Assembly: GCA_910587475.1 (NCBI GenBank)
Contig: CAJUMR010000001.1
Location: 1-64,000 of the forward strand
Reading direction: 5' to 3'
Origin: an uncultured Muribaculaceae bacterium
Lineage (GTDB): Bacteria > Bacteroidota > Bacteroidia > Bacteroidales > Muribaculaceae
DNA: 64,000 nt
The translations under genes were made by a program, and so were the position numbers. Shown here in pieces: positions 1 to 7,702 of the stretch (positions within the stretch are counted from its first letter, which is position 1; every line of letters begins with the position of its first letter). The notes under the pieces were generated by a model. That model was not told where the DNA came from. It worked only from the letters and a program-made list of their open reading frames with translations, and ran no database searches.

Positions 1-326
1 GATGATGTTCTGTCCGAGCGGTTTTCTTTTTTCAATGCGCCTGAAAGGCCTACTGCAATGATGGCGATCGGTATGGCTGCTTCGAACACTTGGCCGACTT
101 TGAGCCCGAGGTAGGCGGCAGCGGCGCTGAACACTACTGCCAGAATCAGTCCCATGGTGACAGAGTAGGGGGTAACTTCGGCATAATCTCTGGCCGGATG
201 CATCACTGGTCTGTAGGTTTCGTCTTCGGCCAATTGGCGGAATGCGTTGTCGGGAATCTCGATCGGATCGATGTCGGATATTGGCGGTTGGGGTATCTCG
301 CCTCCCGGTTTGAAATCTTTCTTCAT
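1..326 (-). CDS. OPT family oligopeptide transporter, N-terminal part (partial)
   Basis: Only the first 108 codons are present; the gene runs off the left edge. The ATG at 326 opens a reading frame with a hydrophilic lead of about 45 residues, rich in Pro and Asp. The first membrane segment then follows, with the stretch TPYSVTMGLILAVVFSAAA and then AYLGLKVGQVFEAAIPIAII. The AYLGLKxGxxxxxxIPxA signature is typical of bacterial OPT-family (OPT/YSL) transporters, inner-membrane proteins that import oligopeptides or metal chelates. It lies 45 bp downstream of the lytic transglycosylase gene on the same strand and may be the last gene of the parAB operon. The substrate cannot be judged from this fragment. 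Confidence 0.75.
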   Translation of the reverse strand, partial: MKKDFKPGGEIPQPPISDIDPIEIPDNAFRQLAEDETYRPVMHPARDYAEVTPYSVTMGLILAVVFSAAAAYLGLKVGQVFEAAIPIAIIAVGLSGALKKENRSDRTS

Positions 327-371
327 GCTGTGAAAAATGATTAGGTGGTTGATATGATGGTTTGCACCTTG

Positions 372-2006
372 TTATTTAGCAGGAATAACGAGCTTTTGGC
401 CAACTTTGAGATTGTCGTTGCTCAGATTGTTGGCTTTGCGCAAAGCGTCGATCTTGACGCCGAAGCGTTTGGCAATTTTCGACAGGTTGTCGCCACTGAC
501 GACCTTATAAGATTTGGGTCGGGCAGGAACTTTTTTTGCAGGGGCTGCCTTCGGCGTAACTTTTGGAGCTGCATCTGTCTTGACGGTTTCTGCTGACACG
601 GTCAGGCTGTCGTTGGGCGAAGCGGATACCACAGCAGCCGTATCGGCAGGGTTAAGGGCTTCTACCGGGCGCACTCCGACGCTGTCAGGCGCGATGTCAG
701 GTTCCTTGTAGTGGCGCGTGGTCGTTACAATCTTGAGTTTCTGTCCCTTGCGCACACTTTTGCCGATTTTGTTGTTCTGGCGGATGGAGCTGACTGTAAC
801 ACCATATTTTTTAGCAATAGTGGTGAGTTTCTCGTTTTTAGCAACGGTATGATACTGAATGGTCTGCTCTTCGATATATTCTCCTTTTGCATCCGAGCCA
901 GTGAAGGTTATACCAGTTGATGGCTCAACGATGTTGCGCCGGGCATAGCGTGATGCGTTGTGATTGAGGATGGAGTCTTCGTTAGCCAGATATGCATAGA
1001 CCTGAAGAGAGGGAAGTACGAGCGGCGACGGCTTGATGTTGCCGGGGATTATGTCTTTTCGATATTGAGGGTTGAGAGCACGTATCTCATCAATCGATAT
1101 GTTGAGCACGTCAGCGATCTGGTTGAAATTGACGCGTTTCGTGATGTGGATTGAGTCGGTCACGATCGGTTTGCGTGCGAGGGCCGGCGAAATATTATGC
1201 TTGCCGTAGTAAGTCATCACATAGTTGGCAGCAATGAAGGCCGGAAAATATCCTCTTGTTTCAGCGGGAAGCAAGGGATAGATTTCCCAGAAATCCTTTT
1301 TGCCCCCTCCGGCCCGACGGAGTGCTTTGTTGATGTTGCCGGGGCCGCAGTTATAAGCGGCGATGGCCAGCGACCAGTCTCCGAACATTTCGTGGAGCTG
1401 CTTTAGGTAGATGGCTGCGGCTTCTGACGATGCATAGGGGTCGCGCCTTTGGTCGACAAGCGAATTAACTTCCAATCCGAGTCCGGATGCTGTCGGCAAC
1501 ATGAATTGCCACAAACCGGTGGCTCCGACTCTGGATACGGCTGACGGGTTGAGCGCTGACTCTATCACCGGCAGGTATTTCAGTTCCATCGGGAGACCAT
1601 GGCGATCGAGCGCTTGTTCGAAAATCGGCATGTAGTAGAGGCTCATGCCGAGCATGTTTTCGACAAGCTGACGCCTGCGTTGGGTGTACATGTCGATGTG
1701 AGATCTCACAACAGAGTTGTAGGGCATCTCGATTTCAGTCGGCATGGCGGACAGACGCTCGATGATCACGTCGTCGCTGGTCTGCACGTCGTCGCTGTTG
1801 TCGGCTTGTCTGTCGAGTTCGGCATAGTTGCGCAGATACCAGTTTTCGAGCATTTTATGAGTGTCGGTCTCGAAACTCTCAGGATAGACCGCAGTGGTGT
1901 CGCGCGAGGCATCGACATCCCTTACGGTGGTTCCTGCTGACATCTGTCCCATGCATGACGCGGCCAACAGGGTCAGACAGAAATGTTGATATATCGGTTT
2001 ATTCAT
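372..2006 (-). CDS. Membrane-bound lytic transglycosylase with two LysM domains (MltD-like)
   Basis: The predicted protein is 544 residues. It opens with a signal sequence containing AASC, so it could be a lipoprotein with a loose lipobox. A Slt-type transglycosylase domain spans about 120-255. Its catalytic Glu is about E149 in PVIESALNPSAVS, followed by GATGLWQFM and AYNCGPGNI, as in family 1 lytic transglycosylases. Two LysM modules follow, at about 385-427 and 499-544, joined by a Pro/Ala/Lys linker. The enzyme would cleave the glycan strand of peptidoglycan from the periplasmic side. The frame is open further upstream to 2261, but that part overlaps the DUF5683 gene; the ATG at 2006 lies 20 bp after that gene and begins a signal peptide, so it is preferred. 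Confidence 0.9.
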   Translation of the reverse strand: MNKPIYQHFCLTLLAASCMGQMSAGTTVRDVDASRDTTAVYPESFETDTHKMLENWYLRNYAELDRQADNSDDVQTSDDVIIERLSAMPTEIEMPYNSVVRSHIDMYTQRRRQLVENMLGMSLYYMPIFEQALDRHGLPMELKYLPVIESALNPSAVSRVGATGLWQFMLPTASGLGLEVNSLVDQRRDPYASSEAAAIYLKQLHEMFGDWSLAIAAYNCGPGNINKALRRAGGGKKDFWEIYPLLPAETRGYFPAFIAANYVMTYYGKHNISPALARKPIVTDSIHITKRVNFNQIADVLNISIDEIRALNPQYRKDIIPGNIKPSPLVLPSLQVYAYLANEDSILNHNASRYARRNIVEPSTGITFTGSDAKGEYIEEQTIQYHTVAKNEKLTTIAKKYGVTVSSIRQNNKIGKSVRKGQKLKIVTTTRHYKEPDIAPDSVGVRPVEALNPADTAAVVSASPNDSLTVSAETVKTDAAPKVTPKAAPAKKVPARPKSYKVVSGDNLSKIAKRFGVKIDALRKANNLSNDNLKVGQKLVIPAK

Positions 2007-2026
2007 TGACGGAAATGATTGGTAAA

Positions 2027-2845
2027 TCAAAAAGTTAAAGCCCACATCAGACCGACAGACGGCCTTGTGTTGCGTCCGTCGATGAACACTGCAGGAGCAA
2101 CGTCCATCGACAGGTCGGGCGAAATGTCGAAATGAGAAAGCGATGCGTCGACATATGCGTCGACCATAGCGACAAGGTAGACTCCGATCATGCAGATCAC
2201 GCAAAGGTCGCGGTTGCGCCTGTAGAAATTCTTGCGTGATTTCAGCACGTTGGTGAGCCATGTCTTGTCGAGGTCTTCCTCTCGGGTTGTCGGAGGGAAG
2301 AAGTCCATGTAAGATTTCGTCGACGGATCAGTGTCCATAATGTCGCGGTAAGCACGTGTGTAGTCGTTGAGCATGCCGTTGTTCCACGATGTGGCATAGC
2401 CGAGTCCGAGGTATGCTCCGACGACGATAGGCAATTTCCAATAGCGGCGGTTGTAGATCTGTCCTAATCCGGGGAATAGGGCCGACATCCACACGGCACG
2501 TGTCGGATCGGGATTGAACGCCACTTCGCGTTCTTCCCAAACGTCGTATCGGTTGATTTTTGTCACTGCAGCGACAGTATCGACGGGCGTCACCGTGACT
2601 GAATCTCCGGCAACCGTCAGCATGTCTTCTACAACGACAGCTTTGCCCTCGACCGGAGCTCCGGTCGGAATGCTGTCGGGTAAGGCGGCGAGTGCCGCAG
2701 AATCAGTAACTTCGACAGTCTGTTGCTTTTTTGCCGGCATGTGCTGGCGAGACTGTGCAGTAGCTGCAAACGGTGATAATGTCAGCAACGCCCACAGAGC
2801 GGCAATTGGAAGGCTATTATATTTTATCTTAGACAGATTGACCAT
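2027..2845 (-). CDS. DUF5683 domain-containing protein
   Basis: This 272-residue protein has an N-terminal hydrophobic segment ending near ATAQS, which fits a signal peptide or anchor. An acidic, Thr/Val-rich linker follows, then the DUF5683 core with AVWMSALFPGLGQIYNRRYW and a hydrophobic segment after it. A second hydrophobic segment (VICMIGVYLVAMVDAYVDA) lies near the C-terminus. The core resembles the small membrane module found in many Bacteroidetes proteins of unknown role. Its ATG overlaps the parB stop codon in TGATG, implying translational coupling. Placement between parB and a peptidoglycan hydrolase is common in this phylum and hints at a cell-cycle or envelope link, but the function is unknown. 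Confidence 0.82.
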   Translation of the reverse strand: MVNLSKIKYNSLPIAALWALLTLSPFAATAQSRQHMPAKKQQTVEVTDSAALAALPDSIPTGAPVEGKAVVVEDMLTVAGDSVTVTPVDTVAAVTKINRYDVWEEREVAFNPDPTRAVWMSALFPGLGQIYNRRYWKLPIVVGAYLGLGYATSWNNGMLNDYTRAYRDIMDTDPSTKSYMDFFPPTTREEDLDKTWLTNVLKSRKNFYRRNRDLCVICMIGVYLVAMVDAYVDASLSHFDISPDLSMDVAPAVFIDGRNTRPSVGLMWALTF

Positions 2846-3759
2846 CAGTCGGCGGGCTTGTCGTTGATTTGTTGTTTGATGTTGTCAAAAAGGGTGATGA
2901 GACGTTCGAGTTCATCGTCATTTTTGAACGGAAATGTGATGTGGCCTTTTCCGGCTTTGTCGCAAGTGAACCTTACCTGAGTGTTGAATGCGGCAGAAAG
3001 GTGCTTTTTCAGCAGATCGAAGTCACTCGATTTGTATCTTGAACCTGTTGGCTTGCTCTTTTCCTGAGGTTGTGGTGTCTCGCCGTTCTCATATGCTTTG
3101 GCGAGTTCCTCGACGCGTCGCACTGACAGGCCGCTGCGCAGGATCTCGTTGTAGAGTTTCAATTGCAGTGAGGGGTCGCTGATTGTGAGAAGAGCGCGAG
3201 CATGCCCCATGTCGACCCGTTTGTAGCGCAAGCCGAGCTGTACTTCGGCCGGCAGTCTGAGCAGTCTGAGGAAATTGGCGACAGTGGCCCTTTTCTTGCC
3301 GATACGTTCGCTCAGCCGTTCCTGGGTGAGAGCGTATTGATCAATCAGTTTTTTGAATGTCAGCGCGATTTCTATTGCATTGAGGTCTTCTCGCTGAATG
3401 TTCTCGATCAGCGCCATCTCGGTCAGCTCCGCTTCGTTGGCCGTGCGGATATATGCAGGCATTGATGTCAGACCGGCAATCTTTGCAGCTCTGAAACGGC
3501 GCTCTCCGGCAATTATCTGATAATTGTCGGGCCCGAGTTTTCTCAGCGAAATAGGCTGTATTATGCCTAATTCGCGTATTGATGCCGCAAGTTCGTTGAT
3601 CGCCTCTTCGTCGAAATCAGATCGCGGCTGATCGGGATTGGGCTGTATGTGGTTTATCGCAATTTCGCTGATCGCCGATGTGCCTCTTGCAGGAGTGTCG
3701 TCCATCGGGATGAGCGATTCAAGGCCTCGGCCAAGTGCGTTGCGTTTTGGATGTGACAT
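2845..3759 (-). CDS. parB: Chromosome partitioning protein ParB
   Basis: This 304-residue ParB/Spo0J-type protein binds parS sites, uses CTP as a clamp-loading switch, and works with ParA in origin segregation. Seen here: the N-terminal GRGLESLIP motif that contacts ParA, the ParB-family nuclease-like CTP-binding domain with GERRFRAAK (about residues 85-93) and ENIQREDLN, the KorB-type helix-turn-helix region containing LTQERLSERIGKKRATVANF, and a C-terminal dimerisation region. It starts 12 bp after parA, and its TGA overlaps the ATG of the DUF5683 gene. The length is normal for chromosomal ParB. No complete parS palindrome was found in the window, only half-site-like sequences upstream of parA. 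Confidence 0.96.
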   Translation of the reverse strand: MSHPKRNALGRGLESLIPMDDTPARGTSAISEIAINHIQPNPDQPRSDFDEEAINELAASIRELGIIQPISLRKLGPDNYQIIAGERRFRAAKIAGLTSMPAYIRTANEAELTEMALIENIQREDLNAIEIALTFKKLIDQYALTQERLSERIGKKRATVANFLRLLRLPAEVQLGLRYKRVDMGHARALLTISDPSLQLKLYNEILRSGLSVRRVEELAKAYENGETPQPQEKSKPTGSRYKSSDFDLLKKHLSAAFNTQVRFTCDKAGKGHITFPFKNDDELERLITLFDNIKQQINDKPAD

Positions 3760-3771
3760 AAGCTGTAGTGG

Positions 3772-4560
3772 TTATTGGGCTTGTTTGGCCTTGTTGTGGC
3801 GATGTTTGGCAATGATCTCTTTGGCCAGCAGGATGTGGCTTGTCGCTCCCCGGCTTTCAGCATCGTAGAGGATGGCGGGCAGTCCGTGGCTCGGCGCCTC
3901 GCTCAGTCGGATGTTGCGTGGGATGACAGTGTCGAACACCATGTCGCCAAAGTAACTTTTCAGTTCTTCGTAGATCTGGTTTGCAAGACGGAGACGTGCG
4001 TCATACATTGTCAGCAGGAAGCCTTCGATCTCAAGGTGGGGGTTGAGTCTTGACTTGATTATGCGAATGGTGTTCATCAGTTTGCTGATGCCTTCGAGGG
4101 CGAAATATTCGGCTTGTACGGGAATGATGACAGAATCTGCGGCTGTCAACGCGTTGACGGTGATCAATCCGAGCGAAGGAGAGCAGTCGATCAATACGTA
4201 ATCGTATTTTTCGGCTACAGGGCGGAGCAATGACGCAAGCACGTTCTCACGGTCGGGCTTGTTGATAAGTTCGAGTTCAGCTCCGGCCAGATCGATGCGG
4301 GAGCCGACTAGATCGAGGCCCTCCATGCAAGTCTTTACTTGTGAGCCGTCGATAGGATATCCATCGACGAGACACTCGTAGATCGAGGAAGACATCGTCC
4401 GCGGATCAATGCCGTAGCCCGATGTGGCGTTGGCCTGAGGGTCGGCGTCGATGATCAGCACTTTTTTGCCCTCATGGGCGAGTGATGCGGCAAGATTGAT
4501 CGTAGTTGTCGTTTTGCCGACTCCACCCTTCTGGTTGGCGATTGCTATAATTTTACCCAT
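3772..4560 (-). CDS. parA: Chromosome partitioning ATPase ParA (Soj)
   Basis: A 262-residue ParA/MinD-superfamily Walker ATPase. The deviant Walker A motif KGGVGKTT lies at about residues 11-18, the Walker A' region DADPQANAT follows, and the Walker B region VLIDCSPSLG comes later. Bound to ATP it dimerises on nucleoid DNA; ParB stimulates hydrolysis and moves the origin. It is the first gene of the parA-parB-DUF5683-transglycosylase run. The absence of an N-terminal DNA-binding extension marks it as the short chromosomal (Soj) type rather than a plasmid type I ParA. Confidence 0.96.
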   Translation of the reverse strand: MGKIIAIANQKGGVGKTTTTINLAASLAHEGKKVLIIDADPQANATSGYGIDPRTMSSSIYECLVDGYPIDGSQVKTCMEGLDLVGSRIDLAGAELELINKPDRENVLASLLRPVAEKYDYVLIDCSPSLGLITVNALTAADSVIIPVQAEYFALEGISKLMNTIRIIKSRLNPHLEIEGFLLTMYDARLRLANQIYEELKSYFGDMVFDTVIPRNIRLSEAPSHGLPAILYDAESRGATSHILLAKEIIAKHRHNKAKQAQ

Positions 4561-4599
4561 TGATTATGCATTATAGATTATTGCGTATTAATCATTATG

Positions 4600-4607
4600 C
4601 AAAGTAA
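4600..4607 (-). promoter_or_regulatory. Probable -7 element for parA operon
   Basis: On the minus strand this reads TTACTTTG, one base off the Bacteroidetes -7 consensus TAnnTTTG, 40 bp before the parA ATG. A T-rich stretch TTTTTTGG lies just upstream. The single mismatch makes this a moderate call. Confidence 0.4.
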
Positions 4608-4634
4608 ACCAAAAAATAGCAGAATATAAAACTT

Positions 4635-4659
4635 TGTTCCACAATTTTTTTTGTTCCAC
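4635..4659 (+). promoter_or_regulatory. Two direct TGTTCCAC half-sites resembling parS arms
   Basis: TGTTCCAC occurs at 4635-4642 and again at 4652-4659 in the parA upstream region. This octamer equals the left arm of the parS palindrome (TGTTNCAC followed by its complement), but neither copy is followed by the second arm. It could be a degenerate ParB binding region or chance in AT-rich DNA. Confidence 0.3.
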
Positions 4660-4702
4660 GCATTATTTTGAGGCATCGTCTTATTGTTTCAGAATTTTTT
4701 GC

Positions 4703-4710
4703 TATGTTTG
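4703..4710 (+). promoter_or_regulatory. Promoter -7 element for nucleoside transporter
   Basis: TATGTTTG matches TAnnTTTG, 44 bp before the transporter ATG. The -33 region holds only a weak TTG (4684-4686) at short spacing. Confidence 0.5.
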
Positions 4711-4754
4711 CATCACAATTCAAATAAAACTTACTCTTAAAAAATAATGCCAAC

Positions 4755-6098
4755 ATGAAAGGAATAAAAACGCGTCTCGCCGCACTGAGCTTTCTTGAAT
4801 TTGCCGTGTGGGGATCATATCTTGTATCTCTCGGATTGTATCTTGGTTCGGTCGGTCTGGGGGGCTATATATTTTGGTTTTATACCGTACAAGGACTTGT
4901 GTCGCTCGTAATGCCTGGGCTTATAGGTGTTATAGCCGACCGTTTTATTCCTGCTCAGAAGATGTTGAGTCTTTGTCATGTGCTTGCTGCAACGTTTATG
5001 TTTGCAGCCGGATGGTATGCGATGGATGCGGGTTCGCAAGTTGAATTCGGACCGCTGTTTACGTTCTACACTCTTTCTGTTGCATTTTTCATGCCGACAA
5101 TCGGTCTTAACAATTCTGTGGCGTTCAACGCTCTGACTATGGCTAAGCTTGACACCGTTAAAGATTTTCCGCCGATACGTGTGTGGGGAACGGTAGGTTT
5201 CATCGTGGCAGAATGGTTTGTCAATTTTGTTAAAATCGGCGGACACCCGATCATGAATACTTATTGGCAGCTTTTCACATGTGGAGTGATCAGCATACTT
5301 CTCGCTATCTACGCCTTGACAATGCCTAATTGTCCGGTCAATCGTTCGGCTTCGTCGTCGTTAGCTGATTCGCTCGGACTGAGCGCGTTCAAGTTGTTCA
5401 AGGACAGAAAAATGGCGATTTTCTTTATATTCAGTATGCTGCTCGGTGTATCGCTCCAGATCACCAACAGCTATGGAACATCGTTTATCGAACATTTCGG
5501 CAAGGTGGCCGAGTATGCCGACGATTTCTTTGCAAAGAACCCCACATTCCTGATCTCGCTTTCTCAGTGTAGCGAAGCATTGTGCATATTGCTGATACCG
5601 ATGTGTCTCCGACGCTTCGGCATCAAGGGTGTGATGCTTATTGCGATGTTTGCCTGGGTTATGCGTTTCGGGTTCTTCGGACTCGGCAATACCAGCATGT
5701 CGGGCGTATGGTTGCTGATGCTTTCATGCGTGGTCTACGGCGTTGCATTTGACTTCTTCAATGTTTCAGGCGGCCTGTATGTCGACAAGCAGACGACTCC
5801 CGAATTGCGCTCGTCGGCTCAAGGCCTGTTTATGATCATGACTAACGGTATCGGAGCATCGATCGGAACATGGATTGCCGGAACCTTTGTCGTCAATGAG
5901 TTTGTGTTTGCAGACGGGCTTAATGCCGTCCAGCAGCTTGAAGGCTGGCGTATGTCATGGTATGTGTTTGCTGCATATGCTTTTGTGGTCGGCGTTTTGT
6001 TCTACTTTATATTCAAGGACAATGACCGCAATCCGTCGCGGGTTGAGGTGAAAGAGGCAATGGCCACAGCCGCAGGCGACAATGCAGCCGAACTTTAA
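4755..6098 (+). CDS. Nucleoside permease-like MFS transporter (NupG/XapB type)
   Basis: A 447-residue polytopic inner-membrane protein with about 12 hydrophobic segments. The start region LSFLEFAVWGSYLVSLG and the IGVIADRF loop after the second helix are characteristic of the nucleoside:H+ symporter family related to NupG; FPPIRVWGTVGFIVA carries the mid-protein MFS signature. It probably imports nucleosides by proton symport. It stands alone: parA is divergent upstream and rsmE begins 27 bp downstream on the same strand. Substrate assignment rests on family resemblance only. Confidence 0.85.
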   Translation: MKGIKTRLAALSFLEFAVWGSYLVSLGLYLGSVGLGGYIFWFYTVQGLVSLVMPGLIGVIADRFIPAQKMLSLCHVLAATFMFAAGWYAMDAGSQVEFGPLFTFYTLSVAFFMPTIGLNNSVAFNALTMAKLDTVKDFPPIRVWGTVGFIVAEWFVNFVKIGGHPIMNTYWQLFTCGVISILLAIYALTMPNCPVNRSASSSLADSLGLSAFKLFKDRKMAIFFIFSMLLGVSLQITNSYGTSFIEHFGKVAEYADDFFAKNPTFLISLSQCSEALCILLIPMCLRRFGIKGVMLIAMFAWVMRFGFFGLGNTSMSGVWLLMLSCVVYGVAFDFFNVSGGLYVDKQTTPELRSSAQGLFMIMTNGIGASIGTWIAGTFVVNEFVFADGLNAVQQLEGWRMSWYVFAAYAFVVGVLFYFIFKDNDRNPSRVEVKEAMATAAGDNAAEL

Positions 6099-6125
6099 CA
6101 ATTATAATCATAGAGATTACATCTG

Positions 6126-6839
6126 ATGATACGTTTTTATGCTCCGGATATTGACAGTACGCCTTTTCTACCCGAAAGCGACTCACAGCATTGCTGCAGG
6201 GTGTTGCGTATGCAGGCCGGCGATCATATTGAAATCGTAGATGGCCGCGGGTCGCTCTACAGATGCCGCATAGTCGCAGCCCACAGTAAGCGGACCGAGG
6301 TCGAAATAATCGAGCGCTTGCCTTTGCCCCCGGTGTGGTCTTACGACATAACGGTGGGAATCGCTCCGACAAAGCATCTCGATCGCATGGAGTGGCTTGT
6401 TGAAAAGCTTGTTGAGATCGGAGTGAACCGTATCGTGCCTATAAAGTGCATGCGTTCGGAGCGCAAGGAGATAAAAGTTGAACGACTTGAAAAGATTGCT
6501 GTATCGGCTATGAAACAGTCGTTGAAAGCAACTCTGCCGACGATCGACGACATGACTCCGCTGCCAAAGTTTCTCGCTTCGATCGAGGGAGATTGTCAGC
6601 GTTTTGTTGCGTACTGCGACGATTGGGTCGAGCGTAAGCTCCTTGCCAGAGAGTATGTGGCCGGATCGTCTGTCGCGGTGCTTATCGGACCGGAAGGCGA
6701 TTTTTCGCCGGAAGAAATCAAGGCTGCGCTCGACAGCGGGTTTGTGCCTGTTTCGCTTGGCGACAACCGTCTGCGCACAGAGACAGCTGCGCTCGTTGCA
6801 TGTGACACTTTCCACATAATCAATCAGGCGCTACGTTGA
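6126..6839 (+). CDS. rsmE: 16S rRNA (uracil-1498-N3)-methyltransferase
   Basis: A 237-residue SPOUT-class methyltransferase that methylates U1498 in helix 44 of 16S rRNA using SAM. The N-terminal PUA-like part has HCCRVLRMQAGD. The C-terminal trefoil-knot SAM site shows LIGPEGDFSPEEI followed by LGDNRLRTETAAL, both diagnostic for RsmE. The length is normal. It lies between the transporter and kdsA in a co-directional group with gaps of 27 and 39 bp. Confidence 0.95.
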   Translation: MIRFYAPDIDSTPFLPESDSQHCCRVLRMQAGDHIEIVDGRGSLYRCRIVAAHSKRTEVEIIERLPLPPVWSYDITVGIAPTKHLDRMEWLVEKLVEIGVNRIVPIKCMRSERKEIKVERLEKIAVSAMKQSLKATLPTIDDMTPLPKFLASIEGDCQRFVAYCDDWVERKLLAREYVAGSSVAVLIGPEGDFSPEEIKAALDSGFVPVSLGDNRLRTETAALVACDTFHIINQALR

Positions 6840-6878
6840 GCCTGAAAAATATTCATGCAGAATTAATCAATAAAGCAA

Positions 6879-7697
6879 ATGACAACTTTAGAATATCTGA
6901 AATCATCGGCAACCGGCAACTTTTTTTTATTGGCCGGACCATGTGTGATAGAAAGCGAAGACATGGCCCTCGATATAGCCGCTCACATTGTGCCGCTGTG
7001 TCAGGATCTCAATATCCCTTACGCATTCAAAGGCAGCTATCGTAAAGCCAACCGGTCGCGGGTCGACTCGTTCACTGGAATTGGAGATGAAAAAGCTCTC
7101 AAAATACTGCAAAAAGTAGGACGCGAATTCGGGGTGCCCGTTGTGACCGATATCCACGAGGCTGCAGAGGCTGAGATGGCAGCGGAGTATGTCGATATAC
7201 TTCAGATCCCGGCATTTCTGTGCCGTCAGACCGATCTCCTCGTGGCTGCAGCGCATACAGGCAAGATGGTCAACATCAAGAAAGGGCAGTTCCTCGCTCC
7301 GGAGTCAATGCGTTTTGCGGTGCAGAAAGTGCTCGACAGCGGCAATTCACAGGTTGCTGTGACAGAGCGAGGCACAACGTTCGGCTATGGAGATCTTGTG
7401 GTCGATTACCGTGGTGTGCCGGTCATGCAGCAGGGAGGTGAAGTGCCTGTAATCCTTGATGTGACTCACTCATTGCAGCAGCCTAACACAGGTAGCGGGG
7501 TGACCGGCGGACGACCGGAGTTGATAGAAACTATAGCGCGTGCCGGCATTGCAGTGGGAGCCGACGGTCTTTTCATCGAGACACACCGCGATCCGTCTGT
7601 GGCAAAAAGCGATGGCGCGAATATGCTCCGTCTTGATTTGCTCGAAGGACTGTTGCGACGCCTCACAGATATCCGAATGACGATTAATAAATTTTAG
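6879..7697 (+). CDS. kdsA: 3-deoxy-8-phosphooctulonate synthase (KDO-8-P synthase)
   Basis: This 272-residue cytoplasmic enzyme condenses phosphoenolpyruvate with arabinose 5-phosphate to KDO 8-phosphate, the committed step for the inner-core sugar of lipopolysaccharide. Family motifs seen: LLAGPCVIESEDMA near the N-terminus, FKGSYRKANRSR, DILQIPAFLCRQTDLL, and the C-terminal GADGLFIETHRDPSVAKSDG. The ATG at 6879 gives the canonical start; a longer reading in another frame is spurious. It indicates a Gram-negative, LPS-producing cell. Confidence 0.97.
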   Translation: MTTLEYLKSSATGNFFLLAGPCVIESEDMALDIAAHIVPLCQDLNIPYAFKGSYRKANRSRVDSFTGIGDEKALKILQKVGREFGVPVVTDIHEAAEAEMAAEYVDILQIPAFLCRQTDLLVAAAHTGKMVNIKKGQFLAPESMRFAVQKVLDSGNSQVAVTERGTTFGYGDLVVDYRGVPVMQQGGEVPVILDVTHSLQQPNTGSGVTGGRPELIETIARAGIAVGADGLFIETHRDPSVAKSDGANMLRLDLLEGLLRRLTDIRMTINKF

Positions 7698-7702
7698 ACA
7701 TT

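Noticed and set aside
90..344. Plus-strand frame at the left edge
   Set aside because: It is the reverse frame of the OPT transporter gene, which has clear family motifs on minus.
372..2261. Long form of the lytic transglycosylase starting at 2261
   Set aside because: The extra 85 residues lie inside the DUF5683 gene in another frame and are not signal-peptide-like; the ATG at 2006 gives a proper start.
2352..2362. CACGTG-containing sequence as a possible parS centre
   Set aside because: The flanks do not match TGTTNCAC and its complement; the same holds for other CACGTG sites in the window.
6836..7045. Small frame overlapping kdsA start
   Set aside because: It overlaps the well-supported kdsA frame, and the peptide has no recognisable features.
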